From an uncultured Clostridia bacterium (GTDB lineage: Bacteria; Bacillota; Clostridia; Christensenellales; Aristaeellaceae), in assembly GCA_934631025.1 (NCBI GenBank), contig CAKTXR010000018.1, positions 1-49,455 on the forward strand: a DNA stretch of 49,455 nt, given 5' to 3'. A program made the position numbers and the translations under genes. This document shows, piece after piece, positions 36,180 through 44,552 of this stretch. A model generated the notes under the pieces. It ran no database searches. It was not told the DNA's origin and was given only the letters and a program-made list of their open reading frames with translations. Position 1 is the first letter of the stretch. Every line of letters begins with the position of its first letter.

Positions 36180-36890
36180 TTACTTGTTCTTGTTGACGAT
36201 GCGGGTGGTCCAGGAGTGAACCTCGGGATCGATCAGGCGCACGAACAGCGCGATTTTGTTCTCCGGATCGAGATTTTCCCAGATGGTCTGCGTGATCTGA
36301 TCGACGTCGCCCGAGAGCGCGACCGCCGTGGGATCGCCCTCAAAGGAGGGCAGCGGATGGCCGTCGCCGCTGTAGGTGTGGATGAAGTGACCCAGACCGT
36401 TCACCGGCATATCGTAATGATAGAAATAGCGCGCGCAGGAGGCCGCCGAACCGCCCATGCTCTTCAAAATGCTCAGCTTGTAGGAAAAGCTCTTGCCCTT
36501 CATCGTCACGATGCCGCTGATGCGGGGGGTGTAGTTGGGCGCGTCCGGCTCGAAGCTGCGGGTGGACAGCGCCGTCTCGAAGCTGCCGCCCGACACCATG
36601 TGATCGTAGATGGTGTCGCTCTGATCGCCGTTGGTGACGATGGTGCTCTCGCCCAGCACGCGCACGGGATTGTAGATGATCAGCGAGGGATCCTTCATCA
36701 GCGTGGGATCGAACGCCTCGGTGCGCAGCTCGTCGGCGTGGGGCATAAAGATGCGGTTGCGGCTGTTTTCACTGCGCCCCATGATGAAATAGGCGACGAC
36801 GGCGCGGCCGTCCTCGTTCGCACCGATGATGATGCCGCGGCCCGGATAGCTGCTCGCGGACACGGCCGTTTTCAGATCGATAACCTTCAT
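36180..36890 (-). CDS. purO: IMP cyclohydrolase, PurO type
   Basis: Closes the FAICAR ring to IMP, the last step of the pathway. The 236-residue protein matches the PurO-like cyclohydrolase family, best known from archaea: SSYPGRGIIIGANEDGRAVVAYFIMGRSENSRNR near the N terminus, NGDQSDTIYDHM, FEPDAPNYTPRISG and a C-terminal FVRLIDPEVHSW. It has no similarity to the PurH cyclohydrolase domain. Its start codon overlaps the purN stop (ATGA), with AGGAGAGGG upstream, and the AICAR transformylase gene follows after 15 bases. This order supports the assignment strongly. Confidence 0.88.
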   Translation of the reverse strand: MKVIDLKTAVSASSYPGRGIIIGANEDGRAVVAYFIMGRSENSRNRIFMPHADELRTEAFDPTLMKDPSLIIYNPVRVLGESTIVTNGDQSDTIYDHMVSGGSFETALSTRSFEPDAPNYTPRISGIVTMKGKSFSYKLSILKSMGGSAASCARYFYHYDMPVNGLGHFIHTYSGDGHPLPSFEGDPTAVALSGDVDQITQTIWENLDPENKIALFVRLIDPEVHSWTTRIVNKNK

Positions 36891-37501
36891 GCTTCCCTCT
36901 CCTCTGCTATTCTCTGAGCCGCCATGGCCGCGGCGCGGGGCAGGAGAATCCATTCGGCCTGCTCCATCACGCGGCGCTGAAGCGTCTCGGGCGTATCGCC
37001 CGCCTCGACGGCGACCGCCTTCTGGGCGATGATTTCGCCGCCGTCGGGAATTTCGTTGACATAATGAACCGTCGCGCCGGTCACCTTCACGCCCCGCTCA
37101 AGCGCCGCCTCGTGAACGTGCAGGCCGTAATAGCCCGCGCCGCAGAAGGACGGAATGAGCGAGGGGTGAACGTTCAATATGCGCCTGGGATATTGCTTTA
37201 CAAAGTTCTCGCTCAGGATCACCATGAAGCCGGCGAGAATAATCATCTCGATGCCGTGCGCGGCCAGCGTTTCTAAAAGCCTGTTCTCGAACACGGCGCG
37301 GTCGGCCTTCTTTTTCCGGCTCAGCACGGCCGTTTCCACGCCGTGGTTCTTCGCCCGCTCGAGCGCATAGGCGTCCTCCTTGTCGGAGACCACCAGCACG
37401 ATCTCGCCGCAGGGGATCTCGCCGCGCTCCTGCGCGTCAAGCAGCGCCTGAAGGTTTGTGCCGCCGCCGGAAACCAGCACGGCGATGCGCGTTTTCAGCA
37501 T
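36887..37501 (-). CDS. purN: Phosphoribosylglycinamide formyltransferase
   Basis: Transfers a formyl group from 10-formyl-THF to GAR. The 204-residue protein has MLKTRIAVLVSGGGTNLQALLDA at the N terminus (phosphate-binding loop) and IILAGFMVILSENFV. The catalytic asparagine-histidine-aspartate residues lie in ILNVHPSLIPSFCGAGYYG and HYVNEIPDGGEII. The gene overlaps purM by 7 bases and purO by 4. The long upstream frame extension is a shadow of purM. Confidence 0.96.
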   Translation of the reverse strand: MLKTRIAVLVSGGGTNLQALLDAQERGEIPCGEIVLVVSDKEDAYALERAKNHGVETAVLSRKKKADRAVFENRLLETLAAHGIEMIILAGFMVILSENFVKQYPRRILNVHPSLIPSFCGAGYYGLHVHEAALERGVKVTGATVHYVNEIPDGGEIIAQKAVAVEAGDTPETLQRRVMEQAEWILLPRAAAMAAQRIAEEREA

Positions 37502-38532
37502 ATGACCACGCGCTCCTCGCCGGAAACGATCTCGCCCAGCACGACGGGCTCCTCGCCCGCGCCCTTCAGGATCTCGATCGCGCGATCGGCCTCGCTCCTG
37601 GGCACGACGACGCTCATGCCCACGCCCATATTGAACGTATTGAACATATCGCGCTCGGAAATGCCGCCCTCTTTGGCGATGAGATCGAAGATCGGCAGCA
37701 CGGGCACGGCCTTTTTCTCGATGCGCGCGCACAGCCCCGCGGGGATGCTGCGCGGAATGTTTTCATAGAAGCCGCCGCCGGTGATGTGAGACACGCCCTT
37801 CACATTGCAGGCCGCCTTGAGCGCCAGAATGCTCTTCACATAGATGCGGGTGGGCGTGAGCAGGCATTCGCCCAGCGACATGCCCAGCTCGTCCACATGC
37901 GCCTTCAGATCGCGCTTTTCCACATCGAACACGCGGCGCACCAGTGAAAAGCCGTTGGAATGAACGCCGGAGGAGCGCAGGCCGAGGATCACGTCGCCCG
38001 CGGCCATGGTCTTGTTGTCGATGATCTTTGCGCCGTCGGCCAGACCGACGCTGAAGCCGGCCAGATCGTATTCGTCCGCCGGATAGAAGCCGGGCATCTC
38101 GGCCGTCTCGCCGCCGATGAGCGCGCAGCCGGCCTGAACGCATCCCTCCGCCACGCCGGACACGATCTCGGCGATGCGCTCGGGCACGTTCTTGCCGCAG
38201 GCGATATAATCGAGGAAGAACAGGGGCTGAGCGCCGCAGCACACCACGTCGTTGACGCACATGGCGACGCAGTCGATGCCCACGGTGTCGTGCTTGTCCA
38301 TCAGGAAGGCGATCTTGAGCTTGGTGCCCACGCCGTCGGTGCCGCTCACCAGCACGGGCTGCTTAATACCCGCGAGGTTGGGCACAAACACGCCGCCGAA
38401 GCCGCCGATGTCGCAGTCCGCGCCCGGAATCATCGTGCGCGCGACGTGCTTCTTCATCAGCTCGACCGCCTTATAGCCCGCGGTGATGTCCACGCCCGCG
38501 GCCGCGTAGCTGTCCGATCGGGAATTGACCAT
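37495..38532 (-). CDS. purM: Phosphoribosylformylglycinamidine cyclo-ligase
   Basis: AIR synthetase, ring closure of FGAM with ATP. The 345-residue protein shows SYAAAGVDITAGYKAVELMK at the N terminus, GGFGGVFVPNLAGIKQPVLVSGTDGVGTKLKIAF, DCVAMCVNDVVCCGAQPLFFLDYIACG, GCALIGGETAEMPGFY and the C-terminal HITGGGFYENIPR. GAGGAGG lies upstream of ATG 38532. The gap to purC is 12 bases. purF, which usually precedes purM in Firmicute operons, is absent from this position. Confidence 0.97.
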   Translation of the reverse strand: MVNSRSDSYAAAGVDITAGYKAVELMKKHVARTMIPGADCDIGGFGGVFVPNLAGIKQPVLVSGTDGVGTKLKIAFLMDKHDTVGIDCVAMCVNDVVCCGAQPLFFLDYIACGKNVPERIAEIVSGVAEGCVQAGCALIGGETAEMPGFYPADEYDLAGFSVGLADGAKIIDNKTMAAGDVILGLRSSGVHSNGFSLVRRVFDVEKRDLKAHVDELGMSLGECLLTPTRIYVKSILALKAACNVKGVSHITGGGFYENIPRSIPAGLCARIEKKAVPVLPIFDLIAKEGGISERDMFNTFNMGVGMSVVVPRSEADRAIEILKGAGEEPVVLGEIVSGEERVVIC

Positions 38533-38544
38533 TGTGCCGCCTCC

Positions 38545-39255
38545 TCACTTGCCCTTGACGCGCTTCATCATTTCCTGATAGGCCTCTTCAACGCCGCCCA
38601 GATCGCGGCGGAAGCGATCCTTGTCCAGCTTCTCGTGGGTCTTGCTGTCCCAGAAGCGGCAGGTGTCGGGCGAGATCTCGTCGGCCAGTATGATGGTGCC
38701 GTCGGCCAGCCGGCCGAACTCCAGCTTGAAGTCGACCAGATCCACGCCGATGCTCTTGAAGTATTCCTTGAGCAGCTCGTCCACCTTGAAGGCCATGGCC
38801 TTGATGGTCTCGATCTCCTCGCGGGTGGCCAGCTTGAGCGCCAGCGCGTGATAATCGTTGATCAGCGGATCGCCCAGTTCGTCGTTCTTATAGGAAAACT
38901 CGATCGTCGGCTCGTCGAACACAATGCCCTCCTCAACGCCGTATCTCTTGGCGAAGGAGCCGGCGGAAATATTGCGCACGATGACCTCCAGCGGCACGAT
39001 GGACACCTTCTTGACCACGGTGTCGCGCTCGGACAGTTCCTCCACGAAGTGGGTGGGCACGCCGTGCTCGGAGAGCATACGCATCAGCAGGTTGCTCATC
39101 TGGTTGTTGATCGCGCCCTTGCCGGCGATCGCGCCCTTCTTGAGACCGTTGAACGCCGTCGCGTCGTCCTTATAGGAGACGATGTACAGCTCGGGATTGT
39201 CGGTCGTATAAACCTTCTTGGCCTTGCCCTCATAGATCATTTCACGCTTTTCCAT
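38545..39255 (-). CDS. purC: Phosphoribosylaminoimidazole-succinocarboxamide synthase
   Basis: SAICAR synthetase joins aspartate to CAIR. The 236-residue length is that of the monofunctional bacterial enzyme. Motifs: MIYEGKAKKVYTTDNPELYIVSYKDDATAFN at the N terminus, VPLEVIVRNISAGSFAKRYG and LADEISPDTCRFWD. Start ATG 39255 lies ten bases after GGAGG; a GTG three codons earlier is only one base from it. Five bases separate it from purE. Confidence 0.97.
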   Translation of the reverse strand: MEKREMIYEGKAKKVYTTDNPELYIVSYKDDATAFNGLKKGAIAGKGAINNQMSNLLMRMLSEHGVPTHFVEELSERDTVVKKVSIVPLEVIVRNISAGSFAKRYGVEEGIVFDEPTIEFSYKNDELGDPLINDYHALALKLATREEIETIKAMAFKVDELLKEYFKSIGVDLVDFKLEFGRLADGTIILADEISPDTCRFWDSKTHEKLDKDRFRRDLGGVEEAYQEMMKRVKGK

Positions 39256-39260
39256 GTTTG

Positions 39261-39767
39261 TCACGCCTCCAATATTTTTTCAAGCTCGTCCTGAAGCTTT
39301 CTGTCCTTTTCAATCACGGCCTGCGTGTTTTTCTCCCGCAGAGCGCGCAGCTTTTCGCGCAGCTCGTCGTCGCAAAGAGAAAGCATCTGCGCCGCCAGAA
39401 GCGCCGCGTTGCGCGCGCCGTCGATCGCCACTGTGGCCACCGGCATGCCCGAGGGCATCTGCACCGTCGAGAGCAGCGCGTCCAGCCCGTCCAGCGTGGA
39501 AGAGCTGATCGGCAGCCCGATCACCGGCAGAACCGTGTTGGCCGCCAGCGCGCCCGCCAGGTGCGCCGCCTTGCCCGCCGCCGCAATCAGCACGCCGAAG
39601 CCGTTCTTCTCGGCGTTCCGCGCGAAATCCGCCGCTTCGGCCGGCGTTCTGTGCGCCGAAATGATCCTCATCTCGAAGGGTATGCCCAGCTCCTTCAGCG
39701 TGAGCGCCGCGCTCTTGACCTTGCCCAGATCGCTGTCGCTCCCCATCACAATGGCTGCTTTTTTCAT
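39261..39767 (-). CDS. purE: N5-carboxyaminoimidazole ribonucleotide mutase
   Basis: Class I PurE converts N5-CAIR to CAIR. The 168-residue protein has AAIVMGSDSDLGKVKSAA, the catalytic ISAHRTPAEA and VLIAAAGKAAHLAGALAA, with LPVIGLPISSSTLDGLDALLSTVQMPSGMPVATV. The second glycine of the usual AAGG stretch is lysine here, a mild departure. Class I enzymes depend on PurK, which is not in this cluster. GGAGG lies six bases before ATG 39767. It is the first gene of the purine cluster, behind a TTGATC-17-TATAAT promoter. Confidence 0.95.
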   Translation of the reverse strand: MKKAAIVMGSDSDLGKVKSAALTLKELGIPFEMRIISAHRTPAEAADFARNAEKNGFGVLIAAAGKAAHLAGALAANTVLPVIGLPISSSTLDGLDALLSTVQMPSGMPVATVAIDGARNAALLAAQMLSLCDDELREKLRALREKNTQAVIEKDRKLQDELEKILEA

Positions 39768-39811
39768 GGCGACCTCCTGTTTCACGAACATTGTTCCCTG
39801 TTGTCACCGTT

Positions 39812-39841
39812 ATTATACACGTTTTTAGCGCGTTGATCAAC
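39812..39841 (-). promoter_or_regulatory. purE-cluster promoter with palindrome over the -35
   Basis: Minus-strand TTGATC (39840-39835), 17-base spacer, TATAAT (39817-39812). The perfect palindrome GTTGATCAAC (39832-39841) covers the -35 and could be a repressor operator. No purine riboswitch is present in the short leader. Confidence 0.65.
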
Positions 39842-40084
39842 AATGTTCTTGTAAATCACGCGGATTCATCGTTCCCGTGCCGAACGATATATCCGCGCCG
39901 TTTCGCGCATTTTTCAGCGGTATGATTCATTTATGAGAGGAAGCGCTGCCTTTTCAGGCGGATTTTGTCATCTGCGCCGCGACCATAATTCAAATTTTCA
40001 GGAAGCGCGTTTCGGCGCGCCGCGTTAATTTTCCTTGTCGGGCGTTCCGCGCGCCGCTCGGCTTTTACGAACAATAAGGGACGC

Positions 40085-40121
40085 AAAACGCCGCCCATCG
40101 GCGTTCGACGGGCGGCGTTTT
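40085..40121. terminator. proS terminator
   Basis: A perfect 12-pair stem AAAACGCCGCCC (40085-40096) with GGGCGGCGTTTT (40110-40121), 13-base loop. On the minus strand it ends in TTTTGCG, 13 bases after the proS stop. Confidence 0.8.
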
Positions 40122-40133
40122 ATGGCTATCAAA

Positions 40134-41867
40134 TTATTTCATCGGGCAGCCCAACGCGACGAGCTGATCCTTCACATACTTTTCGACGAAATCGGCGGCC
40201 TCGGCCACGGGGATCTTCTCCTGCATGGACTTGTCGCGGGCGCTGACCTCGATGGTACCGTTCTTGAGACCCTTGGGGCTGACGACCACGCGCACCGGCA
40301 CGCCGAACAGATCCGCGTCGGAGAACATGAAGCCGGCGCTGACGGGGCGGTCGTCCCAGATGACCTCAATGCCGCGCGCCTCGAGCGTCTCGGCGAGCTT
40401 CTTCGACTCGGCGGCGACCTCCTCGTTGTCCGCGCGCAGCGAGCAGATCTGAACGTGCCACGGCGCGATGGAGATCGGCCAGATGGGGCCGTAATCGTCG
40501 TGGCGCACCTCGCACACGGAGGCGACCAGACGGCCCACGCCGATGCCGTAGCAGCCCATGATGGGGGTCTTGAGCGCGCCGTCCGCGTCCACATAGGTCA
40601 TGCCCATGGACTTGGTGTACTTGTCGCCCAGCTGGAAGATGTTGCCCACCTCGATGCCGCGGGAGATGCGCAGCGCCTTTTTGCCGCACACCGGGCAGAT
40701 ACCGCCCGTCACGGCCTTGGCCACGTCGACATACTCCACCTCGCCGAAATCGCGCTCGATGTTGAAGCCGACATAGTGCTTGTCCACCTCGTTCGCGCCG
40801 GTGGCCAGGCTGGCGACGCCCTTGAGCGAGCAGTCGAACACGATGGTGAAGCGTCCCTTGTTTTCGATCGGGCCGACGAAACCGGGCGTGATGCCGCTCT
40901 CCTCGGTCACGAGCGCGGGATGAATCTCGGCCTTCAGGTAATTGCGCAGCTTGGTCTCGTTGACCTCCAGATCGCCGCGGATGAACACCAGCACATAGGA
41001 ATCGTCCTCATTGCGCTGATAGATGACCGCCTTGCAGGTCTGCTCCTTCTTGATGTGCAGGAAATCGCACAGATCCTCAATGGTCTTTTCGGCCGGCGTG
41101 TCGACCTTGCGCAGCTCCTCCATCTCGCCCGTCTCGTTTTCGATCAGGCTGGGCGCGGCCTCCATGTTGGCGCGGTAGTCGCACTCACTGCACAGCACGA
41201 TGCTGTCCTCGCCGATGTCGGTGAGCAGCATATACTCGTGCGAGATCTTGCCGCCCATCATGCCGGAATCGGAGCAGACCGCCACCACCTCGGGCACGCC
41301 GCAGCGCGCGAAGATGCGGTGATACGCGTCGTAGCAGCGCTGATAATAGGCCTCCAGATCGGCCTGAGAGGTATGGAAGGAATATGCGTCCTTCATGGTG
41401 AACTCGCGTACGCGGATCAGTCCGCCGCGGCAGCGCGGCTCGTCGCGGAACTTGGTCTGGATCTGATAGATCATGAAGGGATACTGATTGTAGCTGTCGG
41501 CGATGCCGCGGGCGTACTGAACGGCGGCTTCCTCGTGAGTCATGCCCAGGCACATCTTCGCGCCGGAGCGGTCGGTGAAGCGCAGCATCTCGCTGCCGAT
41601 GCTGGTGTAGCGGCCGGATTCCTCCCACAGGCTGGCGGGCATGGTCACCGGAAAGAGCACCTCCTGCCCGTCGATGCCGTCCATCTCCTCGCGCAGAATG
41701 GCCTCGACCTTCTTGGTGATGCGCTTGGTGATCGGCGAGAGCGTGTAGATGCCGTTGCCGACGTTCTTGATATAGCCGCCGCGCACCATCAGCGCCTGGC
41801 TGGCGATCTGGCAGTCGGCGGGCGTTTCCTTAAACCGCTTGGTAACGAGATTGCTGACCTTCATCAT
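40134..41867 (-). CDS. proS: Prolyl-tRNA synthetase (bacterial type)
   Basis: Charges tRNA-Pro. The 577-residue enzyme is of the bacterial type with an inserted editing domain. Features: NLVTKRFKETPADCQIASQALMVRGGYIKNVGNGIYTLSP at the N terminus, class II motif 2 TKFRDEPRCRGGLIRVREFTMKDAYSFH, the editing (INS) domain around residues 225-400 (EDLCDFLHIKKEQTCKAVIY, VSAGFMF-type later), class II motif 3 GCYGIGVGRLV and a C-terminal anticodon-binding domain. AAAGGA lies ten bases before ATG 41867. Expression is controlled by the upstream T-box. Confidence 0.98.
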   Translation of the reverse strand: MMKVSNLVTKRFKETPADCQIASQALMVRGGYIKNVGNGIYTLSPITKRITKKVEAILREEMDGIDGQEVLFPVTMPASLWEESGRYTSIGSEMLRFTDRSGAKMCLGMTHEEAAVQYARGIADSYNQYPFMIYQIQTKFRDEPRCRGGLIRVREFTMKDAYSFHTSQADLEAYYQRCYDAYHRIFARCGVPEVVAVCSDSGMMGGKISHEYMLLTDIGEDSIVLCSECDYRANMEAAPSLIENETGEMEELRKVDTPAEKTIEDLCDFLHIKKEQTCKAVIYQRNEDDSYVLVFIRGDLEVNETKLRNYLKAEIHPALVTEESGITPGFVGPIENKGRFTIVFDCSLKGVASLATGANEVDKHYVGFNIERDFGEVEYVDVAKAVTGGICPVCGKKALRISRGIEVGNIFQLGDKYTKSMGMTYVDADGALKTPIMGCYGIGVGRLVASVCEVRHDDYGPIWPISIAPWHVQICSLRADNEEVAAESKKLAETLEARGIEVIWDDRPVSAGFMFSDADLFGVPVRVVVSPKGLKNGTIEVSARDKSMQEKIPVAEAADFVEKYVKDQLVALGCPMK

Positions 41868-41915
41868 GGCTAAAACTTCCTTTCACTGTATGTCGCTGAC
41901 AGGCGGAGGAGATAC

Positions 41916-42168
41916 AAAAAGCTCCGTCCTCGCGTTATGCAAGGACGAAGCGTCTTAAAATACGGCTCCGCGGTACCACCCTGCTTGACGGCCTGAAAAA
42001 GCCGTCCGGCTCACGCGCCCTGTATCGCGGGCGAGACGGCGCTTTCGCGCGGACTCGGGAGCTGGGACGTCCGACGGCCTCACGCGCGGCTTTCCAGCCC
42101 ATGAACCGCGCTCTCTGCTCTTTCGGCCCTGTACGGACGATTCTCCGTCGCAGTCGTTCCTGTACGAT
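41916..42168 (-). promoter_or_regulatory. T-box leader of proS
   Basis: A tRNA-sensing riboswitch on the minus strand. It has the invariant T-box GGGTGGTACCGCG (within 41981-41964), pairing partner for the tRNA acceptor end. A terminator follows: a 13-pair stem (41951-41939 with 41933-41921) then TTTTT (41920-41916). Upstream are stem I-type elements: AGAGAG followed by a GGCTGGAAAGCC hairpin, and a CCC triplet (42066-42064, a proline codon) before AGCTCCCGAG. Uncharged tRNA-Pro would favour antitermination. Confidence 0.92.
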
Positions 42169-42175
42169 TGTCTTT

Positions 42176-42204
42176 ATTGTACGCCCCCCGATGAGAAAAT
42201 GCAA
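42176..42204 (-). promoter_or_regulatory. proS promoter
   Basis: Minus-strand TTGCAT (42204-42199), 17-base spacer, TACAAT (42181-42176), placing transcription start near 42168 at the head of the T-box. Confidence 0.7.
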
Positions 42205-42284
42205 GTTAAATCACACCGCTCCAAGAAGATCAAAAAAAATGCTAATTGTCGCGCCGTTTGTCGCTTCCCGCGCGCCGCGGCGTC

Positions 42285-42293
42285 TGCTATAAT
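42285..42293 (+). promoter_or_regulatory. Extended -10 promoter of the GH39 gene
   Basis: TGC then TATAAT (42288-42293). No clear -35 at 17 bases. It lies 114 bases before the start codon, leaving a leader in which no known riboswitch was recognised. Confidence 0.5.
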
Positions 42294-42406
42294 ATGAACG
42301 AAAACAGCCGGACGAAGCTCGCCGCGAGCGAACTGAAAAAAACTCGAAACGCACGGCGGCGTTACAATCTCCAAGTTACAATATCTAATCGGGAGGAAAT
42401 GCGCCC

Positions 42407-43945
42407 ATGAAGATCAGCGTCAATCTGAATAAACCTGCGCGCGGGCAGATCAATTTCTGGAACCACATCCACTTCCATCCGACCGACGCCATCGAGGACC
42501 GCTGGGGCCAGCGCATACTCGGCCGCATCGAACGCGACCATGTGGCGAAGATGATCCGTATGCACACGATGTTCGAGGATATGGTGACGCGCGGCGCGGA
42601 CGGCGCGCTGAAGTACGACTTCTCGGACGCCGATACCCGCATCGACTATCTGACGGCGCACGGCTTCGAGCTGCTTCTGTGCTTCGATTTCATGCCGGTC
42701 TGCATGGCAAGCGACCCGCTGACCAACTTCAGCGGCGTGCGCTATAAGAACAAGCGCTTCAACCGCTCCGCGCCGAAGGATTACGCGGAATGGGAAGAGG
42801 TGTGCCGCGTCTACACGCGCCATCTGATCGACCGCTACGGCGAGGAACGCGTGTCGAAATGGTATTTCCACTGCTGGAACGAGCCGGACGGCGGCTTCTG
42901 GATCAACAATAAGAACAACGATACCATGGACGCGGACGGCGACATGGACAAGATCGAGGAGTATTTCAAGCTGTACGATTACTTCGAGAAGGGCGTGACC
43001 GCCGTCACGCGCCGCGTGAAGATCGGCGGCCCGTCCTGCGCCGGCAGCGACCGCTTCATGCGCCTGTTCCTCGACCACGCCCTCAACGGCGTGAGCGCCG
43101 CGACGGGCGAGAAGCTGAAATTCGATTTCATCGGCGTTCACTGCTATTCTCAGGGCATTTACTCGGCGCTGCCCAACAAGACCTACGTCTCGCCCGACAA
43201 CATCATGCAGCGGCTACACACCGTCCACGAGATGCTGCTCGCGGCCGGCGCGCCCGATCTTGAGATCTTCTTCGACGAATGGGGCATGGCCGGCGGCGGC
43301 TTCATCGGCATTGACCGCGACCCGCGGATGCTCTTCCGCGAGACGGAGTTCTTCCCCGCCTTCTACGCCCGCCTGATCGACAGGATCATCAAAACGCCCG
43401 AGCTGAACCTTCAGCACATGATGATCTGCCTGTCCGGCCAGCACGAGTGCAAAAAGGACTTCGACGGCTATCGAACCTTCTTCACGCTCAACGGCTTTGC
43501 CAAGCCCATCTACAACGGCTATGCGCTCGCGGCCAAACTGGGCGATAAATACCTCGACAACGACGCGCCGGACGACCCGCTGACGGGCCTGATCCCGACC
43601 ATGGACGAGAGCGGCCGCATCGCCGTGATGGCCTACCGGCATTACGACGAGTTCTACAAGACCTGCGGCAACGACAACCTGACCATCCGCTTCGACGGCC
43701 TGAAGGGCCGCTACACGCTCAGGCACTGGCGCATCGACGCGCAGAGCTGCAACGCCTACAAAAAGTGGCTGGAGCTGGGCAGCCCCGTCATGCCCGATTT
43801 CTCTCAGCGCGAGATCATCGACGAGGCCGCCGCCCTTAATGAATATGTGCCGGACGAGCTGATTGAGGCCGACGGCGCCTACACCCTCACGGTCACGATG
43901 ACGCAGAACGCCGTATCGCTGATCGAGCTGATTCCCGTCAAATAG
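42407..43945 (+). CDS. GH39-family glycoside hydrolase (beta-xylosidase-like)
   Basis: A 512-residue cytoplasmic enzyme of clan GH-A. The acid/base is Glu159 in HCWNEPDGG and the nucleophile Glu291 in IFFDEWGM, both in the positions expected for GH39. Other barrel elements are FWNHIHFHPTDAIEDRWG, LTAHGFELLLCFDFMP and FDFIGVHCYSQG. After residue 400 a beta-sandwich domain follows (ENDNLTIRFDGL-like stretch, LSLIELIPVK end). Family activities include beta-xylosidase and alpha-L-iduronidase; the substrate is not predictable. GGGAGG precedes ATG 42407. It is a single gene, divergent from proS and closed by a terminator. Confidence 0.83.
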   Translation: MKISVNLNKPARGQINFWNHIHFHPTDAIEDRWGQRILGRIERDHVAKMIRMHTMFEDMVTRGADGALKYDFSDADTRIDYLTAHGFELLLCFDFMPVCMASDPLTNFSGVRYKNKRFNRSAPKDYAEWEEVCRVYTRHLIDRYGEERVSKWYFHCWNEPDGGFWINNKNNDTMDADGDMDKIEEYFKLYDYFEKGVTAVTRRVKIGGPSCAGSDRFMRLFLDHALNGVSAATGEKLKFDFIGVHCYSQGIYSALPNKTYVSPDNIMQRLHTVHEMLLAAGAPDLEIFFDEWGMAGGGFIGIDRDPRMLFRETEFFPAFYARLIDRIIKTPELNLQHMMICLSGQHECKKDFDGYRTFFTLNGFAKPIYNGYALAAKLGDKYLDNDAPDDPLTGLIPTMDESGRIAVMAYRHYDEFYKTCGNDNLTIRFDGLKGRYTLRHWRIDAQSCNAYKKWLELGSPVMPDFSQREIIDEAAALNEYVPDELIEADGAYTLTVTMTQNAVSLIELIPVK

Positions 43946-43952
43946 GCATACG

Positions 43953-43989
43953 AAAAGCCGCCGTCTCATCAGGGACAGCAGCTTTTTTT
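43953..43989. terminator. Bidirectional terminator after GH39 gene
   Basis: A 13-position stem (43953-43965 with 43974-43986; some pairs are G-U on the minus strand), 8-base loop, seven T on the plus side (43983-43989) and TTTTCG on the minus side. It is shared with the convergent zinc-ribbon gene. Confidence 0.75.
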
Positions 43990-43996
43990 ATGCGCT

Positions 43997-44338
43997 CTAT
44001 ACGCTCTCCCCCGCCTCAAGGCCGTTCATGACGGCGGGATCGTCTGAAAACAGCCCCTCTATGAGCGCGTGCGCGCGCTGAAAGGCCGCGTAGGGCACAT
44101 AGATCTTCACGCTCGAGAGCAGCATTCCGCCGCCCGAGGTGCCCATGAGCGTGTTCATGTCGCTCTGGCAGTAGTTGAGAACGCCGTTTTCGTCCAGCAG
44201 CGGCGCGATCATGTCGGCGTGCAGGCCGTCCAGCACGGCCAGCAGCACGGGATCGTCGTTCTTCGGCGTGCGCGTTTTCGAGCCGCACCGCGCGCATTTT
44301 GCGCCGCCCAGGCGCTGACACCAGGAGCAGTAGCCCAT
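43997..44338 (-). CDS. Small zinc-ribbon protein with DUF2007-like domain
   Basis: A 113-residue protein. The N terminus has two CxxC pairs (Cys4/Cys7 and Cys15/Cys18), a probable zinc ribbon. The remainder (VLLAVLDGLHADMIAPLLDENGVLNYCQSD to KIYVPYAAFQRAHALIEGLF) resembles the DUF2007 family, small domains proposed to have a signalling or binding role and otherwise uncharacterised. AAGGGA lies ten bases before the ATG, and an extended -10 (TGC TATAAT, 44380-44372 on the minus strand) precedes it. It is convergent with the GH39 gene. Confidence 0.7.
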   Translation of the reverse strand: MGYCSWCQRLGGAKCARCGSKTRTPKNDDPVLLAVLDGLHADMIAPLLDENGVLNYCQSDMNTLMGTSGGGMLLSSVKIYVPYAAFQRAHALIEGLFSDDPAVMNGLEAGESV

Positions 44339-44552
44339 CCTTCATCCATCCCTTCGCTCTTTTACAGGGCCATTATAGCACAGTCCCCGCCCGTGTGTAA
44401 AGATCGGCGGCACAGCGCCCCCGCGGGTTACAATTCAGTTTATATTTCATGCGGCGGCAGGAAAAAGGCGGGGCGGCGTGGAATAATCTGCACTGTTAGA
44501 GCAAAAGACCAATGGGTTAAAAAGACAAATCGTTTTTTCAGGAGGCAAAAGT

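Larger units (their letters stand above)
39768..40133. other. Intergenic region between pur cluster and proS
   Basis: 366 bases. It contains the purE promoter with a palindrome over its -35 and the proS terminator at its right end. Between 39842 and 40084 nothing is recognised. Confidence 0.5.

Noticed and set aside
37502..37732. Longer purN start
   Set aside because: The upstream codons are the antiphase reading of purM; the domain begins exactly at the overlapping ATG 37501.
39768..39830. Purine riboswitch in the purE leader
   Set aside because: The leader is only about 40 bases and lacks the conserved guanine/adenine aptamer core.
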